DNA of 64,000 bases. It comes from Proteiniphilum sp. UBA5384. Its GTDB lineage: Bacteria > Bacteroidota > Bacteroidia > Bacteroidales > Dysgonomonadaceae. The stretch lies in the NCBI RefSeq assembly GCF_002410825.1, contig NZ_DHOS01000062.1, forward strand, positions 1 to 64,000. The letters run 5' to 3'. Below, one piece after another: positions 35,103 to 43,492 of the stretch (position 1 is the first letter of the stretch; each line of letters begins with the position of its first letter). The translations under genes were made by a program, and so were the position numbers. Below the pieces are notes generated by a model. It saw only the letters and a list, made by a program, of their open reading frames with translations. It ran no database searches and had not been told where the DNA came from.

Positions 35103-35638
35103 TTTGTGCTTCTCCTTTTTAATTGTTCTTCAATTCCGCACACCGTTAAATGGATTTCGTCTTTTGTCATCATGCGGTCAATAGGATAGACGATCTGTGC
35201 TTTCTTGTAATAACACTCTCTCTTTGACAAGTGTTCTGTAATAAAGGGAATAAGCTCCTCTCTGGATTTACCATAGATGAGAGGGCGTACTGTCTTCGAT
35301 GCCAACAGGTGGCTGGCCAGATCTTCAGGATGTGCCTCAAGATAAATAGTAGTGCCGGCACGATTCATTACTTCCATATTATCGAAGAAACAAGGGGTTC
35401 CGCCTCCGGTAGAAATCAACACATTCTCAAATTCGGCGACTTCTTCAAGCATCCGACTTTCTATCTTGCGGAAATCAGCCTCCCCTTTCTCAGCAAAAAG
35501 ATCCGGGACGCTTTTCCGATATTTATTTTCGATATAAGCATCTAAGTCGACAAATGATAAGGAAAGCGACTTTGCCAGCTGCTTTCCTATAGTGGTTTTG
35601 CCCGAACCCATATAGCCTACAATAAAAATTCGTTTCAT
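35099..35638 (-). CDS. aroK: Shikimate kinase
   Basis: ATP-dependent phosphorylation of shikimate in aromatic amino-acid synthesis. The 179-residue protein has the Walker A loop GYMGSGKTTIGK (residues 8-19), the shikimate-binding FVDLDAYIE and FRKIESRMLEE, and STGGGTPCF. All are normal. It is translated just before the alanine dehydrogenase with a four-base overlap. Confidence 0.92.
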   Translation of the reverse strand: MKRIFIVGYMGSGKTTIGKQLAKSLSLSFVDLDAYIENKYRKSVPDLFAEKGEADFRKIESRMLEEVAEFENVLISTGGGTPCFFDNMEVMNRAGTTIYLEAHPEDLASHLLASKTVRPLIYGKSREELIPFITEHLSKRECYYKKAQIVYPIDRMMTKDEIHLTVCGIEEQLKRRSTK

Positions 35639-35685
35639 ATAATATTAATGTGCTACTTTGAAATGTGCCGATATGCCAATTAAAA

Positions 35686-37116
35686 TTACAGCAAAGGGGC
35701 AAAAAGGCGCAGAACCGAATCCACGAAACGTTTCAATCTAGAACGTTTTGCCCACTCTTTCATTGAAACCAGTTCTGAGAAACGCTGGTCTTCCACAAAA
35801 ATATCATTCGCCTGTGCTCCCAGTTTTCCATCATAAACAAAAGCTTCCACTTCGAAATTCTGTTCAAAGCTTCGTGCATCAAAATTAGCTGACCCGACCA
35901 GGGTGAGTGATCCGTCGAATACCATCATTTTGGAATGCAGGAATCCCTTGCGATACATATATACTTTGACTCCGGCCTTCAGCATATCTTTTATATAAGA
36001 AAACGAGGCTCTTTGTACCAGCGGCACGTCCGAGCGTTTAGACATCATCACTCTCACATCAACACCTCTGATGGCGGCTGCCTGCAAAGCATCAGCCATT
36101 GCCTCTGGAGGAAGGAAATAGGGAGTTTGGATAAAAATAGATTTACGGGCATCATAGATAGCTTGCATAATTCCATGTGATATCTCATTGTTTTCACTCA
36201 AAGGCCCACTATTCACAATCTGCATGGGGCAATCACCATAATTTTCAAGGACGGGAAAGTATTCCCTCGAAGTGATCAGCGTCTGCGAAACGAAATACCA
36301 GTCGATCAGAAAAACCGATTGTAATCCCTGTACTCCCTTTCCTTCGATCCGTGCATGGGTATCACGCCAGCAACCCCAGTCGAACCCATTCACATACCGG
36401 TCGGCCACATTCATCCCGCCCGTATAACCTATCCGTCCGTCAATAACTACGATTTTGCGGTGCGTGCGATAATTCAGCCTCGAAGTGAGCCTCGAAAGGC
36501 TGAGCTTTAAAAATGGCTCGGTTTCTATTCCGGCTTTTCTGAAATCTTCAAAAAATTTTTTCTTCGCTATCCTCGAACCAAAACTGTCGTATATAATACG
36601 TATCTCCACTCCTTCTTTCGCCTTACGGATAAGGGCTTGTTGGAGTTTCTGCCCCAATTCATCGTCAAGTAATACGTAATACTCAATATGAATATGCTTC
36701 TTTGCCTTTTCAATATCTGCAAAGAGACTTGCAAATTTATCTTCTCCACAGGTAAATAGCTTCACATCATTTCCCCCCAACAAAGGAGTATAATCCATGT
36801 TTTGCAATAATCTGACAAGGTTAGCATGTTCTTCCGGAAAAACATGTACCCCCGATGTCTCCACACCATCAAGTGGGCGCTTCTTCAGTTTACTGTACAT
36901 TCTCTTGGAGATTACATGTTTCTTTGTAGTGTCCTGGCCAAAAAAAGCATACCAGATAACACCTATAAACGGAAGAAAGACTACGGCCAGAATCCATGCC
37001 ACAGTTTTGATGGGATTCCGGTTCTCCGAGATCACCACCAATACAATACTTGCCACAGTGAGCAGATAAAGTATTTCAATGACCAAAAGCAGTACGTTAT
37101 TCAAGTGTATAATCAT
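35686..37116 (-). CDS. cls: Cardiolipin synthase (phospholipase D family)
   Basis: Membrane enzyme that makes cardiolipin from phosphatidylglycerol. The 476-residue protein has two N-terminal membrane helices (about 8-58) and two HKD active-site motifs, HRKIVVIDG in the first half and HSKMMVFDG in the second, each followed by the GxN segment (YTGGMN, VGSAN). Length matches ClsA-type enzymes. The start codon overlaps the end of rsgA by four bases. Confidence 0.92.
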   Translation of the reverse strand: MIIHLNNVLLLVIEILYLLTVASIVLVVISENRNPIKTVAWILAVVFLPFIGVIWYAFFGQDTTKKHVISKRMYSKLKKRPLDGVETSGVHVFPEEHANLVRLLQNMDYTPLLGGNDVKLFTCGEDKFASLFADIEKAKKHIHIEYYVLLDDELGQKLQQALIRKAKEGVEIRIIYDSFGSRIAKKKFFEDFRKAGIETEPFLKLSLSRLTSRLNYRTHRKIVVIDGRIGYTGGMNVADRYVNGFDWGCWRDTHARIEGKGVQGLQSVFLIDWYFVSQTLITSREYFPVLENYGDCPMQIVNSGPLSENNEISHGIMQAIYDARKSIFIQTPYFLPPEAMADALQAAAIRGVDVRVMMSKRSDVPLVQRASFSYIKDMLKAGVKVYMYRKGFLHSKMMVFDGSLTLVGSANFDARSFEQNFEVEAFVYDGKLGAQANDIFVEDQRFSELVSMKEWAKRSRLKRFVDSVLRLFAPLL

Positions 37117-38075
37117 AAACGGTATTTTCCTTCTTCAATATCATCCAATATATTCAGGTATGAATGGTAACGACTTTCACTAATATAATGATTTTTTACT
37201 GCCTCTACCACAGCACAGTCGGGTTCGTTAAGATGCAGGCAGTTGTGGTATTTACATTTCTTTGATATCCTGAATATCTCAGGAAAATAATGGGATACCT
37301 CGCCCCGGCTCATGTCAATGGTACCAAAACCTTTGATACCCGGTGTATCGATCAGGAACCCTCCCTTTCTCAGTCCAATCATCTCAGAGAATGTGGTAGT
37401 ATGCATCCCTTTCTGATGATAACCGGAGATCTCACTCACCTTTTGTGACTCATCTTCCATCAAAAGATTCACAATACTCGATTTTCCGACACCCGAATGG
37501 CCTGCCAGCAGGACTGTCTTTCCTTTAGCTAATAATTCCATTTTCTGTTTTCCCTCTCCTGTCACCGTCGAGACCTTCAAAGAAGGGTATCCGATCGATG
37601 AATAGAGGTGTATCAATGCATCCAGGTATTCTTGTTCTTCCTCGCTGTACAGATCAATCTTGTTAAAAATAAGGTAAACGGGGACTGAATAAGCTTCGGC
37701 AGTAGTCAGGAACCGATCGATGAACACTGTCGTTGTTTCGGGATAACTCACTGTAATACACAAAAATGCCAAATCAATATTGGCGGCAAGGATATGTGAG
37801 TGTTTGGAGAGATTGGAAGCTTTCCGGACAATATAGTTTTTCCGCTCTGCGATATCGGTGATAAAAGCTGTACCTTCGGAGTTCATATCCATAAAGACCC
37901 GGTCGCCCACCACAATAGGACTTGTACTTCTGATTCCTTTAAGCCTCAGGTTTCCCTTTGCGATGCCAATGATTTCATTGCCATTGTCATCACGCACCAG
38001 ATAGGCGTTACCGGTACTCTTGACAACCAACCCCTGTAAACCTATCTTACCGTTTTCATCTCCACCTTTTGCCAT
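37113..38075 (-). CDS. rsgA: Ribosome small-subunit-dependent GTPase A
   Basis: Late 30S assembly GTPase. The 320-residue protein shows the circularly permuted order expected: an N-terminal OB fold (about 12-75), then NKIDL (G4), AGHSGVGKSSIVN (G1), DTPG (G3). A C-terminal zinc motif follows with Cys, Cys-x-His and Cys spaced as in CKYHNCLHLNEPDC. It overlaps frr by one base (TAATG) and cls by four. Confidence 0.93.
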   Translation of the reverse strand: MAKGGDENGKIGLQGLVVKSTGNAYLVRDDNGNEIIGIAKGNLRLKGIRSTSPIVVGDRVFMDMNSEGTAFITDIAERKNYIVRKASNLSKHSHILAANIDLAFLCITVSYPETTTVFIDRFLTTAEAYSVPVYLIFNKIDLYSEEEQEYLDALIHLYSSIGYPSLKVSTVTGEGKQKMELLAKGKTVLLAGHSGVGKSSIVNLLMEDESQKVSEISGYHQKGMHTTTFSEMIGLRKGGFLIDTPGIKGFGTIDMSRGEVSHYFPEIFRISKKCKYHNCLHLNEPDCAVVEAVKNHYISESRYHSYLNILDDIEEGKYRL

Positions 38076-38632
38076 TAAACGGTAAGAATCTCTTTCTCTT
38101 TCTCGACAAACATATCGTCCACCTTCTTGACATACTTGTCGTGAACTTTCTGTAATTCATTTTCTCCATCTTTCCCCGCATCCTCAGCCAATCCTTCTTT
38201 CACTGCTTTTTTCACTTCATCGATTCCTTCACGACGTGCATTCCGGATGCTGATTTTTGTCTCTTCGGCCTCCTGTTTGGTCTGCTTCACCAATTGCTTA
38301 CGACGTTCTTCCGTCAGTGGAGGAATACCTAAACGAATAACTTCGCCATTGTTTTCGGGAGTAATACCTACATCCGAGTCCTGGATAGCCTTTTCTATCA
38401 CTCTCAACATCGCTTTTTCCCACGGCTGAACCATAATGGTCTTCGCATCAGGGGTGGTGACCGTTGCCACATTCGACAATGGAACCAAACTCCCGTAATA
38501 TTCCACACGTATGCCATCCAGAATACGGGCATTGGCTCTTCCCGCCCGGATACGGGAGAATGTCTCATCCAGGAACTCAATGGCCATCTGCATTTTTTCT
38601 TCGGCCTCTTTTTTGATTGTCGTTATTTCCAT
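38075..38632 (-). CDS. frr: Ribosome recycling factor
   Basis: 185-residue factor that splits post-termination ribosomes with EF-G. The sequence shows the family's RAGRANARILDGIRVEYYG and the C-terminal KYVKKVDDMFVEKEKEILTV; the middle has PPLTEERRKQLVKQ. pyrH lies upstream on the same strand, the common bacterial order, but with a 198-base gap that contains a candidate promoter. Confidence 0.94.
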   Translation of the reverse strand: MEITTIKKEAEEKMQMAIEFLDETFSRIRAGRANARILDGIRVEYYGSLVPLSNVATVTTPDAKTIMVQPWEKAMLRVIEKAIQDSDVGITPENNGEVIRLGIPPLTEERRKQLVKQTKQEAEETKISIRNARREGIDEVKKAVKEGLAEDAGKDGENELQKVHDKYVKKVDDMFVEKEKEILTV

Positions 38633-38732
38633 AAGTATTTTTCAATAATTGTTTTCAATTATCATTGTATCTTTTTCCGCAGAATTCGAATAAATCCGTA
38701 TTCTGCAATATCATTTAACGAAAAAGGTGAAA

Positions 38733-38740
38733 CAAAAATA
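38733..38740 (-). promoter_or_regulatory. Candidate -7 element of frr-rsgA-cls-aroK-ald
   Basis: The minus strand reads TATTTTTG, about 100 bases before the frr start. An imperfectly stacked GCAGAAT/ATTCTGC inverted repeat (38681-38708) lies in the resulting leader. No -33 TTG is seen. Confidence 0.4.
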
Positions 38741-38830
38741 GTGAATTTTTTTTAATTACCTCCCATTTTCAGTAGATACATATTTCTGACAAAAGGAAAA
38801 GCAATAATTTTTCAACTACCACCGAGTATA

Positions 38831-39538
38831 CTAAACATGGACCAGAGTACCGATATCTTCACCGTCAATCACCTTCTTCAGATTACCGTAAGAATCCATG
38901 TCAAACACTACAATTGAAAGATTATTTTCCTTACACATAGTTGTCGCGGTCAGATCCATCACCTTCAGTCCCCGGTTGTAGACTTCATCAAATGTAATGG
39001 TCTTAAACTTAGTAGCAGTAGGATCTTTCTCGGGATCAGCCGTATACACACCATCTACGCGTGTTCCCTTGAACATGGCGTCCGCCTCAATTTCAATACC
39101 CCGCAAAGCAGAAGCGGTATCTGTCGTAAAGAATGGGTTCCCTGTGCCTGCGGCAAGGATTGCAATTTCTCCTTTTTCCAACGATTCAATCGCTTTCCAT
39201 TTGGAATAGAGTTCACCTACCGGCTCCATCCGGACTGCCGTAAAAATACGGTTATCCTGTCCGGCAGCGGTAAGTGCCGAGCTCAAAGCGAGACTGTTGA
39301 TTACGGTGGCCAACATTCCCATCTGGTCGCCTTTCACACGGTCGAATCCTTTGGCTGCACCGCTTAATCCCCGGAAAATATTTCCTCCGCCAATCACTAT
39401 ACCTATTTGTATACCTGTCTGTGCCACTTCATGTATCTGTTCGGCATATTCCTGTAAACGCCTTTCATCGATCCCGTACTGTTTTTCGCCCATTAGCGAT
39501 TCTCCGCTGAGTTTAAGTAAAATCCTGTTAAATTGCAT
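38831..39538 (-). CDS. pyrH: UMP kinase
   Basis: Phosphorylates UMP to UDP; hexameric amino-acid-kinase-fold enzyme. The 235-residue protein starts ILLKLSGESLMG and has VIGGGNIFRGL, AAGTGNPFFTTDTASALR and MDLTATTMCKENNL, all family markers. Located upstream of frr. Confidence 0.94.
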   Translation of the reverse strand: MQFNRILLKLSGESLMGEKQYGIDERRLQEYAEQIHEVAQTGIQIGIVIGGGNIFRGLSGAAKGFDRVKGDQMGMLATVINSLALSSALTAAGQDNRIFTAVRMEPVGELYSKWKAIESLEKGEIAILAAGTGNPFFTTDTASALRGIEIEADAMFKGTRVDGVYTADPEKDPTATKFKTITFDEVYNRGLKVMDLTATTMCKENNLSIVVFDMDSYGNLKKVIDGEDIGTLVHV

Positions 39539-39607
39539 TATTGACTTGCTGATTTAATAATTTAATAATTCACTGATTAATAATCGCTTTTAGTTCTCTA
39601 ATCCCCG

Positions 39608-40360
39608 CTATTCCACAAAAGCGACCTCTTTGAATGCATACTCCCGATTCTCCTCGATGTCTAGCGGTTTTAATACCAGATGTCCGGAGGGGAGCACATT
39701 CGTTATCTCGGCCATAAACCGGCCATCTTTATCTTCGTACCAATGATATCCATTGATTCGATAAAGATCTAACATATATTCATCCTCAATAGTTTTAATT
39801 TCACCTCTCTGAAAATCCCTGTAAAGCAGAAAAAACTCTCTTTGAAAGATATCAAGAATATACCTCCTTTCATGTACTACACCCGTAATCTGCCGTAGTG
39901 ATACAGGATTGGGAAGCTCGGTAGGAAATTGCTGCTCATTTACATTGAGACCTATACCGATCACCGAATTAGAAATATATTTGCCTTCGATATCATTCTC
40001 TATCAGTATTCCGGCTATTTTCTGTTCTTTCCAGTAAATATCGTTTGGCCATTTAATGCGGATATCATCTGTAAAACGGTCGAGCGTATTCTTGACAGCG
40101 AGTGATGCGATACGGGAAATAATAAATTGTTCATTGGCCGGTACATCCTTTGGGTAAATAAGCAAACTAAATAACAGGTTTTCCCCTTTGGACGAAAACC
40201 ATGAATTTCCCATCTGCCCGCGCCCATTTACCTGAAAATCGGATATCACCATCGACCCCTCCTCCAGAGACCTCTCCCTGACGAGTTCCCTGAGATAAAT
40301 ATTGGTAGATACGGTCTCTTCCAGTCTTATCACCCGACGATCTTTACTTAACTGTTCCAT
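39608..40360 (-). CDS. birA: Biotin--[acetyl-CoA-carboxylase] ligase
   Basis: Attaches biotin to carrier proteins, here probably including the decarboxylase biotin carrier in this window. The 250-residue catalytic-type protein has GRGQMGNSWFS (the family GRGRxGRxW loop, with changes), IKWPNDIYW and GIGLNVNEQQFP. There is no N-terminal DNA-binding domain, so it is not a BirA repressor. The frame is open to 40459, but the ATG at 40360 begins eight bases after the stop of the upstream gene and gives the family N-terminus. Confidence 0.88.
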   Translation of the reverse strand: MEQLSKDRRVIRLEETVSTNIYLRELVRERSLEEGSMVISDFQVNGRGQMGNSWFSSKGENLLFSLLIYPKDVPANEQFIISRIASLAVKNTLDRFTDDIRIKWPNDIYWKEQKIAGILIENDIEGKYISNSVIGIGLNVNEQQFPTELPNPVSLRQITGVVHERRYILDIFQREFFLLYRDFQRGEIKTIEDEYMLDLYRINGYHWYEDKDGRFMAEITNVLPSGHLVLKPLDIEENREYAFKEVAFVE

Positions 40361-40368
40361 AATATTCA

Positions 40369-40740
40369 CTATCCAAACAAGCTTGTCCTCTGCTCGTATT
40401 GTAATTGTTGTTTCCTTGGCAATTTCTTGATTACTTCTTCTACAGAATGATGAATCCATTCCTTAAGTTCATTCCCGGGTACATCCCCATCCAGATAAAT
40501 GGTATTCCAATAGGTCTTGTTCATGTGATAAGCCCCTTCCACACAGGTATATTTTTCACGCAGCGAGATGGCTTTTACCGGATCACATTTGAGGGTGACA
40601 GACGACCTCTCCGCATCAGTGGGAATTAATGCGAACATTTTCCCCTCCACCTTCATCACGATGGTCCATTCATCAAACGGCGTCGTCGCTTCCGCTCCCG
40701 GAATAGACAAGCAATAATCAAAAAGCTCTTCAATATTCAT
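40369..40740 (-). CDS. MmcQ/YjbR family protein
   Basis: 123-residue protein with the MmcQ/YjbR double-wing fold signature: MNIEELFDYCLSIPGAEATTPFDEWTIVMKVEGKMFAL and HMNKTYWNTIYLDGDVP. Members bind DNA weakly or have unknown function. The frame reaches back to 40800, but the ATG at 40740 matches the family start. It lies between yraN and birA on the same strand, probably one transcript. Confidence 0.82.
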   Translation of the reverse strand: MNIEELFDYCLSIPGAEATTPFDEWTIVMKVEGKMFALIPTDAERSSVTLKCDPVKAISLREKYTCVEGAYHMNKTYWNTIYLDGDVPGNELKEWIHHSVEEVIKKLPRKQQLQYEQRTSLFG

Positions 40741-40808
40741 GTCTTGTTCGATTTTCGTTCCGCTAAAACAGAATTGCGTTATTTTTTCATCTCTTGTCAA
40801 GCCCCGTC

Positions 40809-41171
40809 CTATAAAAACGATAAAAACGCATCTTCAATATGTTCCAGTTCAAAGTACCTGCCTTTCATTATTACTGTGATAATATCAAAGCGAGCCGATT
40901 TATCAATCCGGTTTATTTTCAGGTAATGGCTGGCAGCCCGGATCATACGACGCATGCGTTGTTCAGTGACAGCATCTCCCGGGTCGCCCCATCTGTCGGA
41001 AGTGCGTGTTTTCACCTCTACAAACACAATAAACTCTTCATGTTCAGTGATGATGTCTATTTCGTAACCGGAAAAAGACCAGTTGCGCTCCACAACACGG
41101 TGCCCTTTCTTTTTGAGACACGTTACCGCTGCTTCCTCGCCTTTTCGCCCTAACTCATTATGTTCGGCCAT
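40809..41171 (-). CDS. YraN family (UPF0102) endonuclease-like protein
   Basis: 120-residue protein with the restriction-endonuclease-like core: GRKGEEAAVTCLKKKGHRVVERNW, then GYEIDIITEHEEFIVFVEVKTR, where Asp, Glu and Lys form a PD-(D/E)XK-like site. The biological role of this family is unknown. It is first in the run yraN-mmcQ/yjbR-birA. Confidence 0.88.
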   Translation of the reverse strand: MAEHNELGRKGEEAAVTCLKKKGHRVVERNWSFSGYEIDIITEHEEFIVFVEVKTRTSDRWGDPGDAVTEQRMRRMIRAASHYLKINRIDKSARFDIITVIMKGRYFELEHIEDAFLSFL

Positions 41172-41506
41172 CTCTTTTTTGACAAAACAACCTATAAACT
41201 TCGTAAAAATACAAATTTACCCTGTAAATTTCCTGTTTTATCGAAAAAAAATTGTTCTTTTGTAACAAGGAGACAGATTGGTACTCGTCCCAAATCTTGC
41301 TATACCTGACCATGACATGCAAATGGGACCCGGTATCTGTTCAAAAATGAATTTGATTAATACTAAACTCAATACAACAACATTGTATATAAAAAACATA
41401 ATATCAACTATTTCGCCAAGATAAATGAGCAGAAGATAAACTTATTTATAGTATGTCATAGCGAGGAAACAGTTTAATTTTAACAAACTATTTAAATAAT
41501 AAATGT
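41172..41506. other. 335-base intergenic region, no gene
   Basis: AT-rich and non-coding as far as can be seen. It holds a minus-strand -7 box TAAATTTG at 41212-41219 for yraN. The longest plus-strand frame is about 25 codons and shows no family resemblance. No promoter of consensus type was found for the DUF2059 gene on the right. Confidence 0.6.
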
Positions 41507-41995
41507 ATGAAAAAGTTAGCGCTTGTCACTATTGCGGTCATACTGCCGCTCACTCTCACAATGGGCCAGGACAAAGCAGACAACATCAAACGTTTGATGA
41601 ACGCCATGCAGATGGAAAAAATGGTGGACAATACCATGCAGGCCATGAAAAACGCCATGAAACAACAGGTTACAATGCAGATGCAGGGTGAACAACGCGA
41701 ACAGGCCAAAGAAGCCATGGAATCGCTTATGGATTTTGTTTCGACAGAAACATCAGCCATCACAAAAAAAATGTTCGAAGAAGATCTTCCTTCCGTGTAT
41801 GAAAAATACTTTACTGAAGAAGAGGTTAATGATTTAATTCTGTTTTACGAATCTCCCACCGGAAAAAAACTCCTGGAACAAACGCCGGAAATGACCGGTG
41901 AAATAATGAGCATCATGTCTACCAAATATATGCCAATTCTCAGTAGCAAGATGAAAGAGAAGATGAAGGAACTATCTCCGGAGACAAAGCAATAA
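41507..41995 (+). CDS. DUF2059 secreted protein
   Basis: 162-residue envelope protein with a signal peptide (MKKLALVTIAVILPLTLTMG). The mature part is helical and Met-rich (17 Met in about 140 residues). The C-terminal half, VYEKYFTEEEVNDLILFYESPTGKKLLEQTPEM, is the DUF2059 signature. Function is unknown. The unusual Met content, concentrated in residues 30-60 (MNAMQMEKMVDNTMQAMKNA), could reflect metal binding or an oxidation-sensitive surface; that is speculation. Confidence 0.75.
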   Translation: MKKLALVTIAVILPLTLTMGQDKADNIKRLMNAMQMEKMVDNTMQAMKNAMKQQVTMQMQGEQREQAKEAMESLMDFVSTETSAITKKMFEEDLPSVYEKYFTEEEVNDLILFYESPTGKKLLEQTPEMTGEIMSIMSTKYMPILSSKMKEKMKELSPETKQ

Positions 41996-42063
41996 GGTCA
42001 TGCAATCAGCCGGTATGGCGGCTGATTAGGGTTTAAACCGGACGACAGCTCAATTATTATCAT

Positions 42064-42071
42064 TATCTTTG
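42064..42071 (+). promoter_or_regulatory. Candidate -7 element before the small gene upstream of tadA
   Basis: TATCTTTG, an exact -7 match, 26 bases before the ATG at 42097. A -33 TTG is not seen. Confidence 0.5.
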
Positions 42072-42096
42072 TCCGTCCAAGAAGCGAAAAGATTTG

Positions 42097-42321
42097 ATGA
42101 AAAAGAAAATATACAAGCTGCAAGGCAAAATCAAGCCTCGCACAAAAAAGGCTGTGTTCATGCTCAGTGATGAAGAATACAGCCTGATACATTTTTATCT
42201 GAATAAGTATAAAATCACCAACCGCTCCCGGTGGTTTCGCGAAACTATTCTCAATCATGTGCTGAAAAATATGGAACAAGACTATCCCACCCTGTTTGAG
42301 GAGAATGAGATGAGAAGATAA
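42097..42321 (+). CDS. Small conserved-looking protein, possible ribbon-helix-helix DNA-binding protein
   Basis: 74 residues, strongly basic at the N-terminus (MKKKIYKLQGKIKPRTKK). A short strand AVFMLSDEEY is followed by two predicted helices, the second starting NRSRWFRETIL, a layout compatible with a ribbon-helix-helix regulator. I do not recognise a named family. The ATG at 42097 is preferred to the in-frame TTG at 42094. tadA begins 12 bases after its stop, so they are likely co-transcribed from the promoter box at 42064. Confidence 0.55.
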   Translation: MKKKIYKLQGKIKPRTKKAVFMLSDEEYSLIHFYLNKYKITNRSRWFRETILNHVLKNMEQDYPTLFEENEMRR

Positions 42322-42333
42322 TTTGTTGATGTA

Positions 42334-42771
42334 ATGTTAGACGATCAATATTTTATGCAGCAGGCATTACGTGAAGCACACAAGGCATTCGAAAACGGGG
42401 AGGTTCCCGTGGGTGCAATAGTTGTGATAAATAATCGCATCATCACCCGTGCGTATAACCTGACTGAGACTCTCAATGATGTAACTGCTCATGCCGAAAT
42501 GCAAGCAATCACTGCTGCAGCCAATGTATTAGGGGGAAAATACCTGACAGGTTGCACTCTCTATGTCACTGTGGAACCTTGCCCAATGTGTGCGGGGGCG
42601 TTGCGGTGGGCACAAATATCGCGCATAGTATATGGAGCTTCAGATGAAAAGCGAGGCTACTCACAAGTATCTCCCTACCTCCTCCACCCCAGAACCACCG
42701 TTACTTCCGGTATTCTTTCGGACGATTGTGCCGACTTGATGAAACTTTTTTTTGCCCGTTTCAGGAAATAA
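42334..42771 (+). CDS. tadA: tRNA-specific adenosine(34) deaminase
   Basis: Converts A34 to inosine in tRNA-Arg(ACG). The 145-residue zinc enzyme has HAE (His53, Glu55) and PCPMC (Cys83, Cys86), the zinc ligands and proton shuttle of the cytidine-deaminase fold. TadA hallmarks such as AGALRWAQISRIVYGA are present. Guanine deaminases share the fold, but the motifs favour TadA. Confidence 0.88.
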   Translation: MLDDQYFMQQALREAHKAFENGEVPVGAIVVINNRIITRAYNLTETLNDVTAHAEMQAITAAANVLGGKYLTGCTLYVTVEPCPMCAGALRWAQISRIVYGASDEKRGYSQVSPYLLHPRTTVTSGILSDDCADLMKLFFARFRK

Positions 42772-42882
42772 TATCAATACCCCGGTTCAATCTAAATGAT
42801 CAAACAAAAACCATTGAAAAAGCGTTAATACTAATACAATAATTTTTATATTTAAATCTGCAAATCAATTAACAAAAGCATT

Positions 42883-43431
42883 ATGAGTAAAAAGAAAATA
42901 GCAGTGCTGGTAGGTAGCCTCCGCAAAGAATCAGTCAACCGGAAGTTGGCGAATGAAGTGATCAGATTGGCTCCTGATTCTCTCGAACTGGAGATGGTAG
43001 AAATAGGCCAGTTGCCGCATTATAACGAGGATCTCGATCAGAATCCTCCTGCCGAGTGGGTTGAATTCCGCAAAAAGATAGGCGAAGCCGAGGGATATCT
43101 TTTTTTCACACCCGAATACAACCGGACTTTCTCAGGGGTAATAAAAAATGCGCTTGATGTAGCGTCGAGGCCCTATGGTCAAAACAAATGGGGAGGAAAA
43201 CCGGGTGCTATTGCAAGCAGTTCCGTGAGTGCTCTGGCCGGTGAGGGAGCGAATCTTGCACTTCGCCATCCTATGGTCTTTCTGAATATCTATATGATGC
43301 AACAACCCGAAGCATATATCGGAAAATCATGGGAATTATTCGATGAGCAGAACAACCTGAAGAATGAAAGCACCAAGGAATTCCTGAAGAATTGGATAGA
43401 TGCTTTTGCAGAATGGGTATATAAATTTTAA
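42883..43431 (+). CDS. NADPH-dependent FMN reductase family protein
   Basis: 182-residue flavodoxin-like enzyme that reduces FMN or quinones with NAD(P)H. The phosphate-binding loop VGSLRKESVNRKLA lies near residue 11, and FFTPEYNRTFSGVIKNALD near 72 is the flavin-contact segment of this family. It stands alone and ends in a strong terminator. Confidence 0.88.
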   Translation: MSKKKIAVLVGSLRKESVNRKLANEVIRLAPDSLELEMVEIGQLPHYNEDLDQNPPAEWVEFRKKIGEAEGYLFFTPEYNRTFSGVIKNALDVASRPYGQNKWGGKPGAIASSSVSALAGEGANLALRHPMVFLNIYMMQQPEAYIGKSWELFDEQNNLKNESTKEFLKNWIDAFAEWVYKF

Positions 43432-43446
43432 ATATTTACATATCCC

Positions 43447-43491
43447 AAAAAATCGCTCCGAAAATGATATTGCTTTCGGAGCGATTTTTTT
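43447..43491. terminator. Bidirectional intrinsic terminator
   Basis: AAAAAATCGCTCCGAAA and TTTCGGAGCGATTTTTT form a long perfect stem with an A run on one side and a T run on the other. It serves the FMN reductase gene and the convergent oxidoreductase gene, whose stop codon begins two bases away. Confidence 0.9.
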
Positions 43492-43492
43492 A

